64,000 bases of DNA, from positions 62,001-126,000 of the forward strand of contig JAEWIS010000026.1 in assembly GCA_023386955.1 (NCBI GenBank), written 5' to 3'. Positions 41,509 through 50,829 of this stretch are shown here, one piece after another. Every line of letters begins with the position of its first letter. Position 1 is the stretch's first letter. The translations under genes and the position numbers were made by a program. The notes beneath the pieces were generated by a model that saw nothing but the letters and a program-made list of their open reading frames with translations, was not told the origin of the DNA and ran no database searches. The DNA is from Bacillota bacterium. Lineage in GTDB: Bacteria > Bacillota > Bacilli > Paenibacillales > NBRC-103111.

Positions 41509-42087
41509 AACGGAATCATCCTTCCCTAATGAGGTTTATCTTGCTCCTCCAGCATAAAACCCCAACCTTAAACCCGTCTGAGCGCCCGCTTAATGTTCTC
41601 TTAAAATCCTGGCTCCCCGCAGGATACCCCCTGAAAACTAAAGGAGGTTTCGAACAGGATGGCATGGTTAGAGGTCTCTAATAGGATAGCACGGTTAGTG
41701 TCTTTGCTGAGAAGGCGCGGTTAGAGGTCTCGAACAGGGGGGAGTCTCAAAAAATCAGGGGAGCTGCGGCTGTGTTAGCGTTTTGCTGCCCGGCGCCCAT
41801 ACTGTCTTCCTTTTTAACGGACTGCAGATCCGTTATTGCGCTGGAAAACGCCTTTTTTTCACCGAACCGGACACAGGGGGCGCTATTTGTGTAAAACCAA
41901 GGGGATTTCATGCCGTGGGGGTCAAATAAGGGATCGTCTGTCCGCGCAAAAATGAAAAGTAGCCCAAATGAGGAAAATAACGGCCGTACGGTCCGCGAGT
42001 TTAACCCGTCATCGTAGAACGGCAAATTTTGATGGGGACAGCGGTGTGTTGGCAGGTTGGAAGACTTAGCAGCCTGCTCCAACTGCG
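41509..42087. other. long intergenic region with degenerate repeats
   Basis: CACGGTTAGAGGTCTC-like units recur near 41667, 41688 and 41716, and TTAACGGACTGCAGATCCGTTATT (a palindrome) lies near 41815. No ORF with a ribosome site and family match was found. Confidence 0.45.
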
Positions 42088-42121
42088 CAAAAAAACCGGC
42101 CCCGCAAAAGCGGGACCGGTC
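42088..42121 (-). terminator. terminator of the kduD-like gene
   Basis: ACCGGCCCCGC pairs with GCGGGACCGGT around AAAA, followed by seven T on the minus strand. Confidence 0.88.
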
Positions 42122-42165
42122 TGAATGCTGCCTCGGCAGCCTGTAAGCTCAATGAAACGCGGGGA

Positions 42166-42921
42166 TTAGCGTGCTTGCCAGCCGCCGTCCACGTTCAGGA
42201 TATGGCCATGCAGGTAGTCGGAAGCGGAGGAAGCCAGGAATACGGCAGGGCCGCCCAGGTCTTCCGGTTGGCCCCAACGGCCGGCCGGGATACGTGCAGT
42301 GATGGTATCGGTGCGCTCGGCATCCTGACGGATCGGAGCAGTGTTGCGGGTTTCGAAGTATCCGGGAGCGATGGCGTTAACATTAACGCCCTTGGAAGCC
42401 CACTCGTTAGCAAACGCCTTGGTCAAACCGGCAACGCCATGCTTGGAGGCTGCGTAGCCAGGAACCAGGATACCGCCCTCGTAGGACAACATGGAAGCAA
42501 CGCTGATGATTTTGCCGGATCCGCGTTCGATCATGTGACGGCCTACCAGTTGGGTCAGGAAGAACACAGTGTTCAGGTTCAGGTTGATAACATCATGCCA
42601 GTCCTTGGCAGAGTGCTCGGCGATAGGAGCGCGGCGGATAATACCCGCGTTGTTAACCAGAATGTCGATGTGTCCGAAAGCAGCGACCGCCTTCTCAACA
42701 ACACCCGGAAGCTCTTCTTCCTTGCTCAGGTCAGCGGTGATAACGTGGCAGCGGCGGCCGATTTTATTGCACTCGTTCAATACAGTGTCATCGTTATCGG
42801 TATAGGTAACCAATACCAAATCTGCTCCTGCGTTGGCAAGGGCCAAGGACATGCCGGCTCCGAGACCTACTGTACCGCCTGTGACTAATGCTACTTTTCC
42901 TGTGAGATCAAACGCGCTCAT
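42166..42921 (-). CDS. kduD: KduD-like short-chain dehydrogenase
   Basis: 251 residues of the classical SDR family: TGGTVGLGAGM (14-24) binds the nicotinamide cofactor, NNAG lies at 90-93, and the catalytic Ser143, Tyr156 and Lys160 are in place. The closest type is 2-dehydro-3-deoxy-D-gluconate 5-dehydrogenase, which acts on pectin or uronate breakdown products. No kduI or other uronate gene adjoins, so another keto-sugar may be the substrate. It follows a DeoR regulator by about 50 bases on the same strand and is probably controlled by it. Confidence 0.8.
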   Translation of the reverse strand: MSAFDLTGKVALVTGGTVGLGAGMSLALANAGADLVLVTYTDNDDTVLNECNKIGRRCHVITADLSKEEELPGVVEKAVAAFGHIDILVNNAGIIRRAPIAEHSAKDWHDVINLNLNTVFFLTQLVGRHMIERGSGKIISVASMLSYEGGILVPGYAASKHGVAGLTKAFANEWASKGVNVNAIAPGYFETRNTAPIRQDAERTDTITARIPAGRWGQPEDLGGPAVFLASSASDYLHGHILNVDGGWQAR

Positions 42922-42969
42922 TAAGACATCTCCTTTAAATTGGATAGGGATTGTGTAAAATGTATGGAA

Positions 42970-43722
42970 TCAGCGGATGAGCTGTATCCCTCTAGCCGTA
43001 TAACGCTGGACGGTTTCGCCCGGGAGCCCGGGGTCCGTCACAATGGCCGTCAGCTCCTCCGGTTTGGCGAAGGTGAGCAGGGCGCATTGGTTGAACTTCG
43101 TGTGGTCCGCTACACAATAGCATTCCGCAGCAGCCTGCATAATAGCACGCTTTTGGCCCACAATGGCCTGGGTAAATACCGTAAGCCCGTATTCCTCATG
43201 AATGCCGGTTGCGGAAATAAACGCCTTCTGGATGTTCATGTTGCTAATGATGGAGGCGAAATTTTCGTTAATCAGCTGGTTGCGGTTGCGGTAGCCGCCA
43301 GGGACCACCAGTCTTACCTTGTCCTTCTTTACCAGCTCCCCGATAATAAACAGGTCGTTGGTGACGACGGTGATAGGAATGTTATCCAGGAGCTTCGCCA
43401 TAGCCAGCGTCGTACTGCCGCCGTCCAATGCGATAACCTCTCCCGTATTCACTAGCTCTAGCCCCCGCCTGGCCGCCTGTGCCTTGGCATCCTCGTTCTT
43501 CGAATTAGGCAGGGAGTCGGGAAACAGCCCGGCAAAGCCTTCATTGGCCAATGCCGCCCCGCCGTGGAATCTCCGCAGCAGGCCCTTCTTCTCCAGCTTC
43601 TCCAGATCCTCGCGGATGGTCTTGCCGGATACGCCTAATTCCTCGCTGAGCCTGGACACGGTGGCTTCCTTCTCGGTAATGAGGATTTCCAGAATTTGCT
43701 CGTGACGCTTGATGGTGGACAT
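42970..43722 (-). CDS. DeoR/GlpR-family regulator
   Basis: 250 residues from ATG 43722 (GGAGG seven bases upstream). The helix-turn-helix is VSRLSEELGVSGKTIREDLE (about 21-40), followed by RRFHGGA and the phosphosugar-binding domain with VIALDGGSTTLAMAKLL. It precedes the kduD-like gene in the same direction, so its effector may be a phosphorylated keto-sugar. Its promoter is flanked by an inverted pair TGTTTGAA/TTCAAACA, likely operator half-sites. Confidence 0.85.
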   Translation of the reverse strand: MSTIKRHEQILEILITEKEATVSRLSEELGVSGKTIREDLEKLEKKGLLRRFHGGAALANEGFAGLFPDSLPNSKNEDAKAQAARRGLELVNTGEVIALDGGSTTLAMAKLLDNIPITVVTNDLFIIGELVKKDKVRLVVPGGYRNRNQLINENFASIISNMNIQKAFISATGIHEEYGLTVFTQAIVGQKRAIMQAAAECYCVADHTKFNQCALLTFAKPEELTAIVTDPGLPGETVQRYTARGIQLIR

Positions 43723-43786
43723 AAGCTTGCCTCCGAGGAGAGAATCGGGGAAGCAACAAAATCCGCTCTCCCCCGGCAAACATCGA

Positions 43787-43851
43787 TGTTTGAATATACT
43801 ATATCACACTTCCAAATGAACGTAAATAAACCTTAATGAACATTTCAAACA
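43787..43851 (-). promoter_or_regulatory. promoter of the deoR-kduD unit with flanking inverted sites
   Basis: Minus strand: TTTACG (43821-43826), 17-base spacer, TATAGT (43798-43803). TGTTTGAA (43787-43794) and TTCAAACA (43844-43851) flank it as an inverted pair. Confidence 0.5.
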
Positions 43852-43863
43852 TTTTTTTTGCGA

Positions 43864-43899
43864 ATAAAAGAATAACCTCCCAAGCCGAACCCGGGAGGA
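43864..43899 (-). terminator. terminator of the hydrolase operon
   Basis: CCTCCC (43876-43881) pairs with GGGAGG (43893-43898), then TTATTCTTTT on the minus strand. Confidence 0.6.
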
Positions 43900-43968
43900 T
43901 GCCAGTACCTATTATGCTTCAAACCCTTAGGTCCATACGGCGGATTTCCAGGAAATCAGTATTCTGCC

Positions 43969-44784
43969 TTAAATGACGTAGTGGTTCCACTCGCCGCGCT
44001 TGGGGTCATGAATGCGCAGCCAGTCTACAGTCAGACCGAACAGCCGCTCCCGGATTTCCTGTCCTGTGAAGGAGTGGTCTGCGTACGGCAGAATCTCCTT
44101 GTCGCTCATGCCGTCGCTCCGCAGCCAGAAGGCCTTCTGATAGAGATGGGCGGCGTCGCTGGCAATCACCTCATCCTCCGCACCATGGAGTACCAATACA
44201 TCGCCGCGGATCTGTCGGGTTTCTTGCAGCGGATGGGCGTTTGCCAGGGATTGAAGGAAACGGTCGGTCAGGGTATAGCCCAGATAGTCTGTTTGCCCTG
44301 CGGCGATGATGTTCCGGTGGGCTTCCTGGCCGATGATCCGGACAATATCCGCCAAAGGATGGGCAACGGGAGCCCACAGCACCAGATGCTTCACCCTTCT
44401 GTCGCGGAAGGCGGTTTGTACGGCAACGGCGCCGCCCAGGCTGTGGCCCAGAAGGGTGACCCGGGACAGATCCACACAATCGAAGGAGAGGGTATAGTCC
44501 AGCATAATGCGGGTTTCCTTCACCAGCTGCTCCATGCCGCCGTCTCCGTAGCTTCCGGTGCTTTCGCCGCAGCCGCCGTAATCGAAGCGGACTACCAGGT
44601 AGCCGGCGTCGCTGAAATAGCGAGCTGCCTGGACGAACAGACGGTCCATGCCGATCCGGCTGCCGGTAAAGCCATGGCAGAACACAATCAGGGGCAGGGT
44701 TTCCCCTTTGCCCCCGCCAGACGGATAGTGCATGGTAACGGCCAGGTCTGCTTGTTCTGTTTTGACGATACGCTGAAGCTCCAT
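43969..44784 (-). CDS. alpha/beta hydrolase (S9-like esterase/acylhydrolase)
   Basis: 271 residues from ATG 44784, which has GGAGGGG seven bases upstream; an upstream extension to 44850 lacks features. The oxyanion region is IVFCHGFTGSRIGMDR (about 32-47), the nucleophile Ser lies in VTLLGHSLGGAVAV (about 110-123), the acid Asp in VLHGAEDEVI and the His in YADHSF. It is cytoplasmic by appearance. Family members are carboxylesterases, for example feruloyl-esterase-like enzymes. The exact substrate is unknown. It follows a small helical protein gene in the same direction. Confidence 0.82.
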   Translation of the reverse strand: MELQRIVKTEQADLAVTMHYPSGGGKGETLPLIVFCHGFTGSRIGMDRLFVQAARYFSDAGYLVVRFDYGGCGESTGSYGDGGMEQLVKETRIMLDYTLSFDCVDLSRVTLLGHSLGGAVAVQTAFRDRRVKHLVLWAPVAHPLADIVRIIGQEAHRNIIAAGQTDYLGYTLTDRFLQSLANAHPLQETRQIRGDVLVLHGAEDEVIASDAAHLYQKAFWLRSDGMSDKEILPYADHSFTGQEIRERLFGLTVDWLRIHDPKRGEWNHYVI

Positions 44785-44850
44785 ACAAACCCCTCCATCG
44801 TGTGCAGTTCCTTGTTTGATGTCCCGAGGGACAAAGATGTGCCCGCTCAA

Positions 44851-45180
44851 TCAGCTGATAATGGCCAGCTGCCGGGATATCTCCAGCCGCTGCTGCTTAA
44901 GGAGAAGAAGCCGCTCAATCAGCTCTTCCTGCTCCTTTTTGTCGCGTCCCCGGAGCTCGGCGTACAAATCCAGCAATAGCCCGTTCACTTCATCATACTG
45001 GCGCCAAAGCTCATCCTTTGTTTTCGCCTTCCATTCGGAGGCGATACGCTGCTCCTTTTCCTCCAGGGCCTGCAGAATCTCCCGCTGCCACTCCGGGTCA
45101 CCATGCTCTCCCGCATAGTTATATAAGTCCAAATGGTCGTTGATCCATTGATTGGTGTATTGGGGATGCGTCACATTCAT
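44851..45180 (-). CDS. small charged helical protein, unknown function
   Basis: 109 residues from ATG 45180 (AGGAG ten bases upstream); GTG 45189 would be too close to it. The whole sequence is predicted helical and strongly charged, with a likely coiled coil over about 36-105 (EILQALEEKEQRIASEWKAK onward, ending in LLLLKQQRLEISRQLAII). There is no signal peptide or known motif. It stands 66 bases before the hydrolase gene in the same direction and is divergent from araR. Confidence 0.55.
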   Translation of the reverse strand: MNVTHPQYTNQWINDHLDLYNYAGEHGDPEWQREILQALEEKEQRIASEWKAKTKDELWRQYDEVNGLLLDLYAELRGRDKKEQEELIERLLLLKQQRLEISRQLAIIS

Positions 45181-45295
45181 CTGCGCCACGCTCCTTCATT
45201 TAGCTTTGTTTATATACTTAGTATTATACTCGGAATTATTGGTATTTCAAGTGAGCGGGAGAATTACTTTTTAGTACAGCAGGATACAGGCAACA

Positions 45296-45327
45296 ACATG
45301 TACATACAACATCAAAAGATGATATAC
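45296..45327 (+). promoter_or_regulatory. AraR box and promoter in front of araR
   Basis: ACATGTACATACAACA (45296-45311) resembles the AraR operator ATTTGTACGTACAAAT. The -10 box TATACT lies at 45322-45327, so AraR would repress its own gene. Confidence 0.55.
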
Positions 45328-45398
45328 TGTTTACCATACAACTGCACGGTGTGGAAATGCCATCGGGAGATTTAGCCAAGCCATTGGAGGTTTATGAT

Positions 45399-46484
45399 TT
45401 GAAGGAAAAAACAGTACCTAAATATATGCAGGTCAAGCAGGAAATCCAGGCCTGGTTTCACAGCGGATTGATGAAGCCCGGGGATCTGATGCCCTCGGAG
45501 AATGAATTGGCGGAGCGTTTCGGCGTCAGCCGCCAAACCGTGAGGCAGGCCTTCGGCGAGCTGGAGGGGGAAGGCTGGCTGGCTCGCATCCAGGGTAAAG
45601 GAACCTTTGTGTCCGCACCCCAGACTGGCTATTCCGAATCTGTCCGGACGGTGGGCCTGATTACCACCTATATCTCCGACTACATCTTCCCCCATATCGT
45701 CCGCGGCGCGGAGGCGGCCCTGCGCAGCAAGGGCTACCGGCTTCTCCTGTCCAGCACGGACAACGACAAGCTGCGGGAGCGGGAGGCATTGGAGATGATG
45801 CTGGGCCAGCCCTTGAGCGGACTCATTATCGAACCGACCAAAAGCGCGGAGGGCAACCCCAATCTGGACTTGTACCTGGCGCTGGAATACCGCGGGATTC
45901 CGTATATTATGCTGAACGAGCAGTACCCGGAACTGGATGGCCCCTGCCTGAAAACCGACGATGTCCTTGGCGGTGCCCTGTCGGTGCGGCATCTGCTGGG
46001 ATTGGGTCATGAGCGGATTGCCGGCTTTTTCAAAATGGACGATATGCAGGGGGTGAACCGGCTGAAGGGGTTCCGCCAGGCTTACCGGGAGAAGGGTCTG
46101 GCCATTCAGCCTGAGCTTGTAGTTCAATATGCCACGGAGGAAAAAGGGACCAAACCCTTGGAGGCGGCTATGCAGCTCCTGTCCCGGGAAGCCGGCCGGC
46201 CTACGGCTTTTGTCTGTTACAATGACGAGCTGGCGGTCCAGCTGATGGAGATCATCCGGCAGTCCGGCTTGTCCGTACCGGAGGATGTGGCTGTGGTGGG
46301 CTTCGACGATTCCAGCCTTGCCACCGCTACAGAAACCAAGCTGACCACCCTGACCCACCCCAAATCCCTGATGGGCCAGGAAGCGGTGGAGCTGCTTCTG
46401 CGGATGATCGGAGGCAAGTCGGCCAAACCCAAGGGGAAGCTCTATACCCCCGAATTAATTGTACGGTCCTCCACAAAAAAATAG
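45399..46484 (+). CDS. araR: arabinose repressor (GntR N-domain, LacI-like sensor)
   Basis: 361 residues from TTG 45399, with GGAGG eight bases upstream. A GntR winged helix (residues 5-72: MPSENELAERFGVSRQTVRQ) is fused to a LacI/PBP1-like arabinose-binding domain (from about 83, GLITTYISDYIFPHIVRGAE). This fusion is diagnostic for AraR. L-arabinose releases it from DNA. An exact-core AraR box follows the gene in front of araD, and another precedes araR itself. It lies directly upstream of araDBA in the same direction. Confidence 0.93.
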   Translation: MKEKTVPKYMQVKQEIQAWFHSGLMKPGDLMPSENELAERFGVSRQTVRQAFGELEGEGWLARIQGKGTFVSAPQTGYSESVRTVGLITTYISDYIFPHIVRGAEAALRSKGYRLLLSSTDNDKLREREALEMMLGQPLSGLIIEPTKSAEGNPNLDLYLALEYRGIPYIMLNEQYPELDGPCLKTDDVLGGALSVRHLLGLGHERIAGFFKMDDMQGVNRLKGFRQAYREKGLAIQPELVVQYATEEKGTKPLEAAMQLLSREAGRPTAFVCYNDELAVQLMEIIRQSGLSVPEDVAVVGFDDSSLATATETKLTTLTHPKSLMGQEAVELLLRMIGGKSAKPKGKLYTPELIVRSSTKK

Positions 46485-46493
46485 CCAAAACTA

Positions 46494-46522
46494 TAGCAAA
46501 CTTGTACGTACAATTGTATAAT
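46494..46522 (+). promoter_or_regulatory. araDBA promoter with AraR box
   Basis: ACTTGTACGTACAATT (46500-46515) matches the AraR consensus at nearly every position and occupies the space between a weak -35 (46494-46499) and TATAAT (46517-46522). Bound repressor would block polymerase. Confidence 0.8.
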
Positions 46523-46565
46523 AAAAAATGACTGAAAGGCCTGCGTTACCTTGCGGGAATTTTTT

Positions 46566-46728
46566 AGGGTGTGGCTGAAAACTCCAAGGGGAGCAGATTA
46601 TATTGAATTTTCGTTCTAGGCAAGGCATTTTTGTGAAGGCGTACCGGGGGTACGTCAAGCAAAAGTAACGCAGCATGGGGCGAAAAGGCGATGCAAGATG
46701 CCCTCAAGCGGATTTTCAGTCAGGCCCT
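46566..46728. repeat. 163-bp MITE-like element in the araDBA leader
   Basis: The left end AGGGTGTGGCTGAAAACTCC and the right end (46710-46728, inverse complement AGGGCCTGACTGAAAATCC) are imperfect terminal inverted repeats of about 19 bp. The inside has a CGTACCGGGGGTACG palindrome and no ORF of note. No clear target-site duplication was seen. It lies between the ara promoter and the araD ribosome site, and shares its ends with the element at 16761-16805. Confidence 0.6.
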
Positions 46729-46745
46729 GGATAGGAGTGGGAGAG

Positions 46746-47459
46746 TTGCTTGAAAAGCTGAAGGAAGAGGTGCTGGAGGCCAATTTGGACCTGCCCAAGC
46801 ACGGCTTGGTTACCTTTACGTGGGGCAATGTAAGCGGTATCGACCGGGAGAGCGGCCTGGTGGTCATTAAACCCAGCGGCGTATCCTACGATGTGATGAA
46901 AGCGGAGCATATGGTGGTTGTGGATCTGGACGGCAAAACGGTGGAGGGAGAATATAAGCCTTCCTCGGATACGGCCACCCATGTGGCGCTGTACAAGGCT
47001 TTTCCGGGAATCGGCGGCATTGTCCATACCCATTCCCCGTGGGCTACAGCCTGGGCTCAGGCAGGACGGGGGATTCCGGCACTGGGCACCACCCATGCGG
47101 ATTATTTCTACGGCAAGGTTCCCTGTACCCGCCCTATGACAGAGGCTGAGATTAAAGGCGCATATGAGCTGGAAACCGGCAACGTTATTATCGAAACCTT
47201 CCAAAGCCTGGGGCTGGACCCGCTGCAGGTTCCGGGTGTGCTGGTGAACTGCCATGCGCCCTTTACCTGGGGCAAGGATGCCCATAATGCCGTCCACAAC
47301 GCTGTTGTGCTGGAGGAAGTGGCCAAAATGGCCTTCCATACCTTCCAGCTGAACCCCGGCATTGAGCCCATGGACCAGACGCTGTTGGACCGCCACTTTC
47401 TGCGGAAGCACGGAGCCAACGCTTATTACGGGCAAACAACGCCAATCCCCCAAAAGTGA
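46746..47459 (+). CDS. araD: L-ribulose-5-phosphate 4-epimerase
   Basis: 237 residues from TTG 46746 (AGGAG eight bases upstream), giving the family start [20 protein letters not shown]. Zinc ligands are in [13 protein letters not shown] and in the later [12 protein letters not shown] region, and [11 protein letters not shown] (about 22-32) is the phosphate-binding loop. It makes D-xylulose 5-phosphate, the end of the arabinose pathway. The usual C-terminal end is NAYYGQ; here seven more residues (TTPIPQK) come from the RNA-like element at 47445-47516, which carries the stop codon. Confidence 0.95.
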   Translation: MLEKLKEEVLEANLDLPKHGLVTFTWGNVSGIDRESGLVVIKPSGVSYDVMKAEHMVVVDLDGKTVEGEYKPSSDTATHVALYKAFPGIGGIVHTHSPWATAWAQAGRGIPALGTTHADYFYGKVPCTRPMTEAEIKGAYELETGNVIIETFQSLGLDPLQVPGVLVNCHAPFTWGKDAHNAVHNAVVLEEVAKMAFHTFQLNPGIEPMDQTLLDRHFLRKHGANAYYGQTTPIPQK

Positions 47460-47516
47460 CGAGAAGCTCCGAAGCGGAATCCGGGTACTTTTGGGGGAGC
47501 CCCCTGATGAAAATGC
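47445..47516 (+). ncRNA. candidate structured RNA element, copy B, at the araD-araB junction
   Basis: CCCCCAAAAGT (47447-47457) and ACTTTTGGGGG (47487-47497) form a perfect 11-bp stem. Enclosed are GACGAGAAGCTCCGAAGCGGA and TCCGGGT, with a possible inner TCCG/CGGA hairpin. GGGGGAGCCCCC just beyond could compete with the main stem. It matches copy A at 29348-29418. It also encodes the last codons and stop of araD. Confidence 0.5.
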
Positions 47517-47555
47517 GCAGAACACTTGATAGAAGACCACCCAGGAGGAATGCTC

Positions 47556-49169
47556 ATGAACGATGATCTGAAAAACCGGATTCTAAGCGGCGGCACCGCT
47601 CTTGGAATCGAGCTTGGCTCCACTCGCATTAAAGCAGTCCTGATCGGAGAAGATGGAGAATCCATCGCATCCGGCAGCCATGATTGGGAGAACAGCTACG
47701 TGAACCAAATCTGGACCTACGGTCTGGAGGCGGTTTGGAAAGGTGTGCAGGACAGCTACCGGAAAATGGCCGAAGAGGTGAAAACCCGCTACGGTGTCAC
47801 TCTGCACACCGTCGGAGCCATCGGCTTCAGCGGCATGATGCACGGTTATATGGCCTTCGATCAAGCCGGGGAGCTGCTGGTCCCTTTTCGCACGTGGCGC
47901 AATAACATCACCGGGCAGGCATCAGAGGCGCTGAGCGATAGCTTCCACTTCCACATTCCCCAACGCTGGAGCATTGCCCATCTGTATCAGGCGGTGCTGA
48001 ACGGGGAAGAGCATGTAGGCCGGATTCATTATTTAACTACATTGGCAGGGTACATTCACTGGAAGCTCACGGGGCGGAAGGTGCTGGGCGTGGGCGAAGC
48101 GTCGGGCATGTTTCCCATCGATATGCACACGAAGACTTACAATGCGGGTATGGTGGAGCGGTTCAATGCCCTGATTGCCCCGAAGCAGTACACCTGGAAG
48201 CTGGAGGATATCCTCCCGGAGGTACTGGTTGCAGGAGAGCAAGCCGGTGCCCTGACGGAGGAAGGAGCCAAGCTTCTTGATGTAACCGGAGAGCTTGCTG
48301 CGGGAATTCCGTTCTGTCCGCCGGAGGGGGATGCGGGGACAGGGATGGTGGCCACCAACAGCGTTGCGCCACGGACCGGTAATGTTTCCGCCGGCACCTC
48401 GGTGTTTGCTATGGTTGTCTTGGAAAAGGAGCTTTCCCGGCCATACGAGGAAATCGATCTGGTGACCACGCCGTCAGGCAGTCCTGTGGCCATGGCCCAT
48501 TCCAACAATTGCTCCTCGGATCTGAATGCCTGGGTGGGGCTGTTCGACGAGTTTGCCAAGGCTATGGGCCTGCAAGCCAATCCCGACCAGCTGTACGGGA
48601 CGTTGTACAATCTGGCCCTTCAGGGCGATCCGGACGGCGGCGGTTTATTAGCTTACGGCTATTTGTCCGGCGAGCATATGACCCATTTTGAGGAAGGCCG
48701 GCCGTTGTTTGTCCGGACCCCGGGCAGCCATTTCAGTCTCGCCAACTTCATGCGTGTCCATTTGTTTACGGCTATGGGCGCGCTGAAAATCGGCATGGAC
48801 CTTCTTTTGAAGCAGGAATCCGTTCAGCTGGATGAAATTCTGGGCCACGGCGGGTTGTTCAAAACTCCGGTTGTCGGCCAAAAGCTGATGGCTGGTGCCC
48901 TGGCTGTTCCCGTTTCCGTCATGGAAACGGCAGGGGAAGGCGGAGCCTGGGGGATTGCGCTTTTGGCCTCCTATATGAACCGTAAGGCGAAGCAGGAAAC
49001 GCTGGAGGCGTATCTGGGCAGTAAGGTATTCGCCGGCAAGGCGGTTTCCTCCATTTCCCCCGATCCCAAGGATGTGGAAGGCTTCGAGGCCTTTATGCAG
49101 CGTTATAAGCAGGGTTTGGCCATTGAGCGTGCGGCTGTGGAGCATTTGAAGGAATCAACTAATCCGTAG
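47556..49169 (+). CDS. araB: FGGY-family kinase, ribulokinase of the arabinose operon
   Basis: 537 residues from ATG 47556 (GGAGG seven bases upstream). The N-terminal FGGY domain has [18 protein letters not shown] (phosphate loop 1, about 17-34) and [13 protein letters not shown]. The C-terminal domain has [13 protein letters not shown] and [20 protein letters not shown] (about 430-449). It phosphorylates L-ribulose between the araA and araD steps. The sequence is of the second AraB type, nearer to xylulokinases than to enteric AraB, but its place in the operon fixes the role. Confidence 0.88.
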   Translation: MNDDLKNRILSGGTALGIELGSTRIKAVLIGEDGESIASGSHDWENSYVNQIWTYGLEAVWKGVQDSYRKMAEEVKTRYGVTLHTVGAIGFSGMMHGYMAFDQAGELLVPFRTWRNNITGQASEALSDSFHFHIPQRWSIAHLYQAVLNGEEHVGRIHYLTTLAGYIHWKLTGRKVLGVGEASGMFPIDMHTKTYNAGMVERFNALIAPKQYTWKLEDILPEVLVAGEQAGALTEEGAKLLDVTGELAAGIPFCPPEGDAGTGMVATNSVAPRTGNVSAGTSVFAMVVLEKELSRPYEEIDLVTTPSGSPVAMAHSNNCSSDLNAWVGLFDEFAKAMGLQANPDQLYGTLYNLALQGDPDGGGLLAYGYLSGEHMTHFEEGRPLFVRTPGSHFSLANFMRVHLFTAMGALKIGMDLLLKQESVQLDEILGHGGLFKTPVVGQKLMAGALAVPVSVMETAGEGGAWGIALLASYMNRKAKQETLEAYLGSKVFAGKAVSSISPDPKDVEGFEAFMQRYKQGLAIERAAVEHLKESTNP

Positions 49170-49184
49170 AAAAGAGGCAGAAAC

Positions 49185-50675
49185 ATGTTGAATATGAAAA
49201 CCTATGAGTTTTGGTTTGTCACCGGAAGCCAGCATCTGTACGGTCCGGAAACGCTGGAGGAGGTAGCCCGCCACTCCCGCATCATCGCCGAGAAGCTGGA
49301 CGCTTCCGACGCCATCTCGGGCAAGGTGGTATTTAAGCCGGTTGTCAAAACACCGGAGGAAATCCGCGATCTTTTGGCTGAGGCTAACAATGATCCCAAC
49401 TGCGCCGGTTTGATCACCTGGATGCACACCTTCTCTCCGGCCAAAATGTGGATTGCCGGCCTGTCCATTCTGCAGAAGCCCCTGCTCCATTTGCACACGC
49501 AATTTAACCGGGATATTCCGTGGGATTCCATCGACATGGACTTCATGAACCTGAACCAGGCTGCCCACGGCGACCGGGAATACGGCTTTATCAACACCCG
49601 TATGGGTGTAGCCCGCAAGGTCGTAAACGGGTATTGGGAGCATACCTCTACCCAGGAGCGGATCGGCGCCTGGATGAGAACGGCGATTGCCGTCATCGAA
49701 AGCCGCCGTCTCAAGGTAGCCCGCTTCGGCGATAATATGCGCCAGGTGGCGGTAACCGAAGGCGACAAGGTAGAAGCGCAGATCAAGTTCGGCTGGTCCG
49801 TCAACGGGTATGGCGTAGGCGATTTGGTGGAGCGGGTGAATGCGGTCTCCGAGGAAGCGGTTGAGGAATTGTTCGCGAAGTACAACGAGCAATACGAGCT
49901 GCCAGCCGAAGCCCAAACTCCCGGTGCTTACCAGGATTCCATCAAGTATCAGGCCCGGATTGAGCTGGGCATGCGCAGCTTCCTGGAGGAGGGCGGCTTT
50001 ACCGCCTTCACCACCACCTTCGAAGACCTGCACGGCTTGAAGCAGCTTCCCGGACTTGCCGTTCAACGGCTGATGGAGGACGGTTACGGCTTCGGCGGCG
50101 AAGGCGACTGGAAAACCTCCGCGCTGGTTCGTTTGATGAAGATTATGGCAGGCAACGTGGGCACCTCCTTTATGGAGGACTACACCTATCATATGGACGA
50201 GGCAAATGAAATGGTGCTGGGCTCCCACATGCTGGAAATCTGTCCCACCATCGCCTCCACCAAACCCCGCCTGGAGGTGCATGCGCTGGGAATTGGCGGC
50301 AAGGCCGATCCGGCCCGGATGGTCTTCGACAGCCGGGAAGGCGCCGCGTTGAACGCCACTATCGTGGACCTGGGCAACCGGTTCCGGATGATTGTGAATG
50401 TGGTGGATGCAGTGAAGCAGGAGCATGCAATGCCGAAGCTGCCCGTAGCCCGGGTGCTGTGGAAAACCCAGCCTTCCCTGCAGGTGGCGACCGAAGCCTG
50501 GATTTATGCAGGCGGCGCCCACCACACCGGCTTCTCCTATGTGGTAACTGCGGAACAGCTGGCCGATTTCGCCGATATGATGGGCATCGAATGCGTCATC
50601 ATCGACAACGATACGAAGCTGCGCGCCTTCCGCAACGAGCTGCTGTGGAATGATATTGCGTTTAAATTGAAATAA
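49185..50675 (+). CDS. araA: L-arabinose isomerase
   Basis: 496 residues, the standard length. It begins [19 protein letters not shown]. Metal-binding residues are expected in [12 protein letters not shown], in [11 protein letters not shown] and in the late [12 protein letters not shown] region. It converts L-arabinose to L-ribulose in the cytoplasm and feeds araB, which ends 15 bases upstream. The AGAGG ribosome site stands before ATG 49185. It is last in araDBA and is followed by a strong terminator. Confidence 0.96.
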   Translation: MLNMKTYEFWFVTGSQHLYGPETLEEVARHSRIIAEKLDASDAISGKVVFKPVVKTPEEIRDLLAEANNDPNCAGLITWMHTFSPAKMWIAGLSILQKPLLHLHTQFNRDIPWDSIDMDFMNLNQAAHGDREYGFINTRMGVARKVVNGYWEHTSTQERIGAWMRTAIAVIESRRLKVARFGDNMRQVAVTEGDKVEAQIKFGWSVNGYGVGDLVERVNAVSEEAVEELFAKYNEQYELPAEAQTPGAYQDSIKYQARIELGMRSFLEEGGFTAFTTTFEDLHGLKQLPGLAVQRLMEDGYGFGGEGDWKTSALVRLMKIMAGNVGTSFMEDYTYHMDEANEMVLGSHMLEICPTIASTKPRLEVHALGIGGKADPARMVFDSREGAALNATIVDLGNRFRMIVNVVDAVKQEHAMPKLPVARVLWKTQPSLQVATEAWIYAGGAHHTGFSYVVTAEQLADFADMMGIECVIIDNDTKLRAFRNELLWNDIAFKLK

Positions 50676-50698
50676 GCTGCGGAGACTTTTTCCGTGGG

Positions 50699-50735
50699 AA
50701 GCACCCTGTCCGGTTCAGGCGGGGTGCTTTTTTTG
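50699..50735 (+). terminator. terminator of araDBA
   Basis: GCACCC..CCG pairs with CGGGGTGC around GTTCAGG, followed by seven T. Confidence 0.88.
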
Positions 50736-50829
50736 TGGTCCTGTTGAAATATCATATTGAAACTTGGCAGGGATGCCTGTACAGTAAGGTGGAATATGAC
50801 CCCATTACACCTGTAAAGGAATGATTTTT

